Part shown: one piece after another, positions 57,871 to 64,000 of the stretch
Layout: each line of letters starts with the position of its first letter
Position numbering within the stretch: the stretch's first letter is position 1
Source of the DNA: Basidiobolus meristosporus CBS 931.73
Taxonomy: Eukaryota > Basidiobolomycota > Basidiobolomycetes > Basidiobolales > Basidiobolaceae
Length of the DNA stretch: 64,000 nucleotides
Direction of reading: 5' to 3'
NCBI GenBank assembly: GCA_002104905.1
Contig: MCFE01000364.1
Span: forward strand, 1 to 64,000
Notes under the pieces: model-generated
Told to the model about the DNA's origin: nothing
Database searches by the model: none
What the model saw: the letters and a program-made list of their open reading frames with translations, nothing else
Position numbers and translations under genes: made by a program

Positions 57871-58232
57871 GATATTGGTCTATTTGTTATCCTTCAGCAG
57901 CTAAAAATTTACTTAACAATTTGGGACTAGTCTTGGTCACTGTGGGACTAACTTACAGCTGTAACTTTGCCACTTTCTTTAGATCTATGATCTTATGACT
58001 ATTCCCTTATAGTCAGGATCAAATTAGCACTCTTACCATACACTATGTACTATCTTTAAAACTGTTACAGACTGCTCCTGAATATTGAGAAACCCTCCTT
58101 GCTTAGTGTTACAGCTGTATTGCTTCTACAAAGGTATAAATACTGAGCTTCTTTATGAATAAACAACAATCCAACTGTTATCACTCTTTCTTGATAAGTT
58201 TTTTTATCCAAATCACTTCCTAAATTGCAACA
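57865..58232 (+). repeat. copia A 3' LTR, copy 2
   Basis: 368 bp, TGTTGAGATATTGG...TTGCAACA, aligned to the 5' LTR but with many differences, so this insertion is older than gypsy1. Confidence 0.92.
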
Positions 58233-58744
58233 GTACATAGGTAAAGGTTAGCAAGTAAGAGGACATAATTCTTTTTTGAATCCAACAATATGTAGAATAC
58301 CCAGAGTAGTAGTGGGTAAGCACATAGATTGCAATGATATCATAGTGGAATATATAAACAGTGTATGAGGAAGTAAGAACAGAAAGACCAATAGGTAAGT
58401 TGTTATGATATCCTTATATTGAAATGGATGTAGGCTGCTACACTGCCATTATAATACAAATAGAGGTGCGTAAAGAGGCCATTCAACACCATCAGTTTTT
58501 TTTGCCGCATAGGTTATTGGACATATAGACTGGTCAGGTCACCACAAATAAATGTACAATGCACTAAGACCACCAAAAACGCTATGCAATTCTTGTCTCA
58601 GCTCCACTGTAAGATGTTGTATAGTGTCAATAGTCCCAAGCTGCCAGCATTGTGATGACCTTGTTGCAGGACTGTGGTGGCTCAGCTGGATTTCATGTAC
58701 CTGCAGGTCCACATTATTTTTCATACATTAAGTGCTGCCACCAT

Positions 58745-59649
58745 ATTCTCTAAATTGACCTCATGTCAGGACGCAACCAGATTGGGGTGAAGCAGAAGAC
58801 ATCCCCAAGACAGCATTCAGCACTAGTTAATGACTTTTTGAATACCTGGTCATGGGTTTGGCTCCAGCTGATTCCTTGGCATCCTTCATTTTCATGTTGC
58901 AAGCCATCCTCCAGATGTAACTGAGCAAGCTTGAGAAAATCTACATAGGCAGCATATTGATCAACAGCAAGCCAGAATAGGGTCACATTGTGCACATTGA
59001 GAAAGACCTAAAAAAGCCAAAGAAGAACAAGCTTTAGGGCAATTTGCCAATTAGGAATTCTTTAAAAAACCTGTTGAATATCATGGATATATAGTAACCA
59101 GTACTGGAGTACCGGTAGGCCCCATGAGATATGTAGCTGCCTAATTGCATATCAAACCTTACACCATTTGTTGAAAATATCTCTTAGTATTGCTGATATG
59201 TCATGTACTTTGCTAGTATTACAGCCCCTTTGGCCAATGCTATCTGCAAAGTTAACACCTTGAAGTATGATATAGCTGGTAGGACTGTCTTTCTGATGCT
59301 GAGGAATGAAGTTGCTAAACTGCCAAGCTGCCAAGCTGCCAAGCTTTGGAATACCTGACTTCAGTGATGTATTTACTCCTTAAACAAATACTTCAGGCTG
59401 CTTAATTAGTGGAGAAATGAGCCAAGAATCAAAAGCAAAGGCATATATGTTGTAGTTGAATTCAAGTGAGTTCAGCAAAACATAACTACCCAGTGTATGG
59501 GAAGTAGATGCCTATCATAATACACTACCTAAAGATGTGGAGTACCTATATTGAAGGAGTCTTGTGCAACATGAAGGCCAACCATAATTCACTTAGATAA
59601 TTTTCTAATCACAGAGTGCTGTTCAGCAGAATGACTCAATAGAGTGCAT
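58745..59649 (+). pseudogene. gypsy2 relic: RT end and RNase H
   Basis: Plus-strand pieces read HIVHIEKDLKK, GVPVGPMRYVAA-like, ATAPLANAICK-like, FLMLRNEVAKLPS and a degraded RNase H. The YxDD site reads YIGS-like. It is aligned with 24840-25260 but retains RT thumb sequence lost there. It has a small CTGCCAAG tandem expansion at 59318-59345. Confidence 0.65.
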
Positions 59650-60624
59650 TGGTTACAAGTCTTGATATCAGAGTTGTATAGAAGTAGGGAGTTCAGCTGG
59701 TATTGTATTCAATAGAACCTGAACTGATTTTTATCAAGATTTCAGCAGCTCCTTATATACATTTTGCCAGATGAACTGCTAACTACTGATTAGACTTGTT
59801 CCATTGGATAGTGCCACATTGAGCCATGAGTGCCAAATGATGCCATAGTGTGCCAGGGAGGCCAAGTGAGCCTATACTTGGCCACAGAGTGTGAAACATA
59901 GCTCTGCATCTTCATGCAAAGCAGCTCCTGTGTTTCACCCATTCTATTGGAGAAAATTCATTTTTTGACCTTTTTTTTAGGTCAATGTTGTACAGGATGT
60001 GTAAGAGCACAGGAGAACTGTTGACAGACATCAGGTACTTGATCCCCATGGCACTCTGAATCTAGCTCCTGTGGCTTGTAACATGTCACAAAGATTCATG
60101 GTACTATTTTGGTCCACTAGTACTATTTGGCACTGTATTTATTATTAGCCCTAAAGTAAGATCAATAGAAAGCACTTATAGTGGCAGATAGTACCAGTGG
60201 ACCAAGATAGTGACATGCATTTCTGTGACATGTTGCAAGCCACAGGAGCTAGATTCAGAGTGCCATGGGTATTGAGTATCAGATGCATATCTTCAATCCT
60301 ATTGTGCTCTTACACATCCTGCACAACATTGATCACCAAAAAAACATCAAAAAATGGATTTTCTCCTGCATCATAGGTGAAACACAGGGGCTACTTTGCA
60401 TGAAGATGTAGAGCAATGCTTCACACTCTGTGGCCAAGTATAGGTTCACTTGGCCTCTCTGGCACACTATGGCATCGTTTAGCACTCATGGCTCAATGTG
60501 GCACTATCCAATGGAACAAGTCTAATTGTTAGCTATCACCTATATACCAATAGGCTAAACATATAAATAATGGATTTGACCAAAAGCTCATCTAACTTAA
60601 ATATTCAAGTGGTAGATCATAACA
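59650..60624 (-). repeat. LTR3 copy, split by foldback element
   Basis: 59650-59790 and 60525-60624 together make one LTR3; the plus strand begins TGGTTACAAGTCTTGATATCAG and ends GATCATAACA. The orientation is opposite to the adjacent gypsy2 relic, so it is not that relic's own LTR. Confidence 0.65.
59793..60522. mobile_element. Foldback element with arms of about 345 bp
   Basis: 730 bp, starting GACTTGTTCCATTGGATAGT and ending with its exact complement, flanked by TA on both sides. The two arms (about 59793-60138 and 60180-60522) are complementary at roughly nine of ten positions by eye, with a spacer of about 40 bp. It is related to the 467-bp element at 42959-43425, which has only short inverted ends. 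No coding capacity. Confidence 0.85.
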
Positions 60625-61729
60625 TCAACCTGATCTTATATGAAATAAGTATGAGAACTAATATAATTGTGGATTTTCCCTTATATTATGCATGATGCAT
60701 CTTGGATCCCACTGACATGATCAGATCAAATTAGAGGATATATATACCAAGTACTGTAAGCCATCTGCCCCAATCTACTCAAGGAGATCTCTTGTTAAGC
60801 TTCTCTGCTATTACAAGAACTATTGCCCTACAAGGTTTCTTCCTACCATCTATGACAACCAAAGTCCTAGAAGCTTTGATTCCCAGGTGACAGCAATGGA
60901 GAACCACCTTGCAGAGAGAATGAATGAACAAGAGCAATCTGGGAATACTAGGATAAGAAGTTGCACCAGACTTCTGTATTGCTGAGTATTTAGCAACTGG
61001 TTTCATATCAGGAGCAGTTTACATACCTTCCCAGTCAGGATTAACAGACCTTCTAGAAGGCAGAGGTGCTTTTATTCTGGCAAAACAACAAACACTGTGT
61101 GAAGTCTCAAGCACTGTCTGACATTGGGGGTGATTTGATCTGATTAGGTGGGCCATTGGCTAAAAGAAGGCATGACAAAGCACTTTGGGTACAGAGTTTT
61201 CAAGAATGCATTAGTGGCAAAATAGATGGCAGGCTTGACTTATATATCAGAGGATTGTCAGATACCAGGATGTGTTACAGCTCATAGAAAGCCAAGGAAT
61301 GGTGTGCTTAGCAGTAAGCAGAAGCTCTATAATAAGATTTTTAATGATTTCAGAGTGCAAGTATCATGCATTTGGATATATAACTAGTTTCTGCATATTG
61401 GCAGTTAAACACAGAGAGAAGTCATGTAAAGGAGAAAACTGCAGAATAGTCAAAGTTTTCAAGATACTTATTAATGCACAGTATATATGTACAAGAAGGC
61501 ATCCACTGAGAAAAATGTGTTTGGAGCATCATGCAGAGTAAATGAAGCAAGAAAAGCACTGTTCTGTGCAACATAAGTATGATTGAATAAGATTGCCTGT
61601 AACTGTATCCTACTGTTAGCATCATGGTAAGATTTAAGGCGCCAGATAGTGCCCTAGTGTACCAGATCAATCTGGCACTATAAACAGGCTGGCACTTTGT
61701 GGCACTATCCAACAAAAAAAGTGTATTAC
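60625..61729. other. Unassigned AT-rich repeat sequence
   Basis: No recognisable frame over 90 codons. Near 61646-61715 a short stretch has AGATAGTGCC and GGCACTATCC in inverted order, possibly a degraded small relative of the foldback family. Confidence 0.4.
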
Positions 61730-62640
61730 TTACCAGCCTGGAAAAATACCATGGTTGCAGATTCCAGATTGGATGAAGCTGGCAAACATGTAGTATAGGA
61801 TGAAACATGCTACCAAGTTGTTGAAGGAAGTCCTGTTGCTTACTGCAACTATTTTCCTTGCATGGACCCAAGACAGAATATTTACAACTAATATGGGCAT
61901 CTTGGATATCAATGAGCCTATTACCATGTGATGACAGAGCAAAGGGGCCTAGACTAAAACAGAATGTGACAAAGCTGCTGAAAACATACCCAGATTGCCA
62001 AATTAGCCAAAGCAAGCCCTGGTGTTTTGCCAGATTTTTCCCCTTGAGACTTGTTGGGACCTTCAGGAGATGGGAATTTGACTTTGTTGGAAGAAAGCCA
62101 ACCATTATGAGATGCAAAAATTAGATCAAAGCAGTAATTGGCTGCAACTCCAAAGAGCCAGCTGCTAAACTTGCACCAGTAGCCAGAAAGCATGAAGACA
62201 CAAGCTTCATCAACCTACAGATCTTAATGAGCCTTCAATGCCCTGAGGGATCTATATACAATACAGGGGCATATTTTATAGCAAAGTCATTAGAACTGTT
62301 CCTGAGAATGCGGCAGATAAAGCTCTTATCAGGTCTTGCATATCATCATAGCGCAAATGGAGTCATTGAGTGATGTAGTATTTGGAAAAACCCAATAAAG
62401 TGCCCAAACAGAGCTTTGAATAGATGGATTATGTATGTAAGCTAAGCACTACCTGCAGAGTTAAAGTACACTATGCACCTATTTAATAGCAGTATCTTAG
62501 AGCTGTCAGACAGTGGCAGAAATATATGCACAAAGGTTCTGCTCTGAGACTAGTTTTGGATGTAGCTGGGTCTGACCACAGTGGCAACAGAGTTGACTTG
62601 TAACATGGACTAGGCTTGGTATACCTGAGAGTACTGGATA
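61730..62640 (+). pseudogene. gypsy2 integrase relic
   Basis: Plus-strand pieces: DEASKHVV-like, the zinc region with LLKTYPDCQISQSKP and WEFDFVGRKP (61858-62124, start of the integrase core), then AKLAPVARKHED and, near 62330, AYHHSANGVIE with a degraded third catalytic region. Collinear with 25440-26100. An overlapping minus-strand frame of 231 codons is an antisense shadow. Confidence 0.65.
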
Positions 62641-62748
62641 TGCCAGACTTGCATCAAAATAATAAGCAAGTTATTAAATACATAATTTTGCTCAGAAACA
62701 ATTAAAATATGTCAAGACACACAATAAGCCAAAAGGTTCAGTAGGCTT

Positions 62749-63119
62749 TGTGGGTTATTAATGACTGTACTTGGTAAGTGGGAGAGCTTGTAGGTCAAGT
62801 CAGTACCACTTGGTTCAGAATAGCTTCCAATAAAAGGTAGCAAGGTAATAAAGACTTGTGTCTATTCTGTCCCCAAATCTCCCTGTCTTGGTTCAATTGG
62901 GTACATATATATATCACTTGGGGGGCTTAGATAACAGTCAATGTGTTGTAAAATAGGGGTGTGAACACTTTCCTGTTATGGCCAGTGTTCTAACTAGATA
63001 AGGGTAGGGATAGGAGGGAGGGCACATGGGGGGATCATAGGGAGGATGCTGGGGGACTTTGGGTAGGACTCTGGGGAGAACTCTTGGGCAAAGAGTGAGT
63101 ACTGCATTTAGTACTCACA
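62749..63119 (-). repeat. gypsy1 LTR, second copy
   Basis: TGTGGGTTATTAATGACTG...GTACTCACA. No target duplication can be checked because the other end is outside the window. Confidence 0.88.
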
Positions 63120-63164
63120 TATCCCAGGGGTTAAGAGGGAGCTTTGTCCTCAAAGTTCTTTTGA

Positions 63165-63905
63165 CTAACTTGCTTCTCCAGGGTCAATTTTGTTCACAGA
63201 GCATGGGGAGTCACCATAGTACCATTGCAGGTTTTTACTTTCAAGGGGGTTGTGGGCAAATACCTGACACCATTTGGCAGCAGAGTGGGGCGTGGCTTCC
63301 ATTGCTTGAGGGATGTTTTCCACAGAGCCAAATAGTTGGCAAGCCATAGGGTTCTGGGTAAGTTCCTTGGGAGGGTCAGAGAACAAGAAAAGGTGCAATA
63401 GCGTGATAAAGTCCTGCTTCTTTATCTTGCAAACGTTGTTGGGGCTTGTCCTTTTTGTGTTCAATATGACGGCAGGGGACCTTTTGAAGAGGGTGAACAC
63501 TTGGTTGGCAGTCACCTGTTGTTGGTAACAAGCTTTTGCTTCTTCCAAGATGTATGATAGTTCTTCTGTAGAAACTGTGGCGCAATCAAGGCGCTTTTGT
63601 ACTTGCCTCATAGTTTCTACAGAGTCCGCAGTGGTTTCTTTGGCTTCTTGAAGTTGGACTTTGTACTGGTTCCTGAGTTGTCCTATGGTAAACCACTGTA
63701 ATATTTGTAACACAGCAACTTGGTGGATTGCATGGGTTAACTGGCCGGTGTATTTGATCCATTTGCGTATCTTCTCTAATATGGTTCCTTCTTGGAAATG
63801 TGGTTCAAGATGTTTGCAAATTTCTTGGAGGAGTCCTTCAATTGGGAGTTCTACTTCTGGTGCCCTTGCTGCTGGTACCAGGTCTGCATATACCTCAACA
63901 ACCGT
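63165..63905 (-). pseudogene. gypsy1 ORF3, second copy, truncated
   Basis: 247 codons open from TTVVEVYADLV (63905) to DPGEAS and a stop at 63165. Close to the first copy, and at least ten arginines are replaced by Gln, Cys, Trp or His, as expected from CG to CA/TG change. The N-terminal third is cut off by an insertion; the frame happens to continue into that insertion up to 63947. Confidence 0.75.
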
Positions 63906-64000
63906 TGTGGTAGGGTAAACATACCTCCCACAAACAAGTTTACTCATATAGTCATTATGATATACTTAGCCATATTTTATCTTATCAGTATTATCCCATT
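63906..64000 (+). repeat. Possible LTR2 start, cut by window edge
   Basis: Begins TGTGGTAGGGTAAAC and contains ATTTTATCTTATCAGTATTATCCCAT, similar to 16234-16350 in LTR2. It interrupts gypsy1 ORF3. Confidence 0.45.

Larger units (their letters stand above)
53579..58232 (+). mobile_element. copia A, copy 2 (plus)
   Basis: 4654 bp, LTRs 53579-53923 and 57865-58232, perfect 5-bp duplication GTACA (53574-53578 and 58233-58237). Full internal order gag, protease, integrase, RT, RNase H. Primer site 53924-53934 and polypurine tract GAGGAGGAG (57856-57864). It retains the RT region that copy 1 lacks. Confidence 0.95.
48740..58740 (+). mobile_element. CACTA relic C4, split by copia A copy 2
   Basis: Pieces collinear with C2: 5' region and companion ORF (48740-49300), Tnp2 N-terminal region (49430-50020), Tnp2 C-terminal region (52690-53573) and, after copia A copy 2, the 3' subterminal region (58238-58740). 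Between 50.1 and 52.6 kb other old repeats including LTR3 (51990-52379) are present and the transposase core is not recognisable. GTACA flanks of copia A lie within the C4 downstream region. Confidence 0.55.
62749..63905 (-). mobile_element. gypsy1, second copy, partial
   Basis: A 371-bp LTR (62749-63119) and ORF3 (63165-63905) are collinear with gypsy1 (28988-30160). The LTR has a 16-bp internal deletion. Beyond 63905 the sequence changes to another element. Many CG dinucleotides of gypsy1 are TG or CA here. Confidence 0.88.

Noticed and set aside
61422-62117. 231-codon minus-strand frame
   Set aside because: Overlaps the gypsy2 integrase relic on the plus strand and has no domain; long antisense frames are common in this low-CpG sequence.

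Overview
ORGANISM. The window looks like a nuclear contig of a filamentous fungus. Three normal genes support this: a cytosolic Ssa-type Hsp70 (cut by the left edge), a secreted metallophosphatase with eight GT-AG introns of about 53-81 nt, several with CTAAC-type branch sites, and a small SBDS-domain protein of the fungal Rtc3/Yhr087w type. The phylum cannot be fixed from this. The intron density and the Hsp70 N-terminus fit Basidiomycota or Mucoromycota at least as well as a typical ascomycete.

LAYOUT. 1-835 is hsp70 (minus). About 840-3760 is ordinary sequence with no convincing gene except one possible short secreted ORF. About 3.8-8.0 kb is AT-rich copia debris. About 8.04-15.06 kb is a CpG-normal gene island with the phosphatase gene (9071-11445) and the rtc3-like gene (13958-14326). 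From about 15.06 kb to the right edge (49 kb) I find only transposable elements, nested in each other and depleted of CpG.

ELEMENTS. (i) CACTA/EnSpm-type DNA transposons with a Tnp2-like transposase, at least five partial copies, with a short ORF on the opposite strand and 3' subterminal repeat modules. (ii) A recent Ty3/gypsy element, 'gypsy1' (28988-35759, TSD GATAG, two 387-bp LTRs with only four differences), carrying a third ORF after integrase; a second partial copy begins at 62749. (iii) An older Ty3/gypsy family, 'gypsy2'. (iv) A Ty1/copia family, 'copia A', with two LTR-bounded copies (37644-42658 minus; 53579-58232 plus, TSD GTACA), a solo LTR and a primer site matching the initiator tRNA-Met anticodon arm. 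(v) Two other LTR families, LTR1 and LTR2. (vi) A 1.24-kb LTR-like element present twice (21787-23029 and 40551-41794), each copy with a 4-bp target duplication and a CCCCTTTA-rich repeat block. (vii) A non-autonomous inverted-repeat element, one copy of which is a long foldback.

HOW IT FITS TOGETHER. Insertions can be ordered by nesting: CACTA copies are oldest; copia A, LTR1 and the 1.24-kb element entered them; the 1.24-kb element also entered copia A; gypsy1 entered gypsy2. The main decay signature is loss of CpG to TpG/CpA. In gypsy1 the premature stops I located are all TGA. CpG transitions at codon boundaries explain the loss of catalytic residues in reverse transcriptase (second Asp of YxDD changed to Asn in both gypsy1 and copia A) and in gypsy1 integrase (Glu to Lys). 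This suggests a CpG-directed genome defence or methylation-driven process that spares the gene island.
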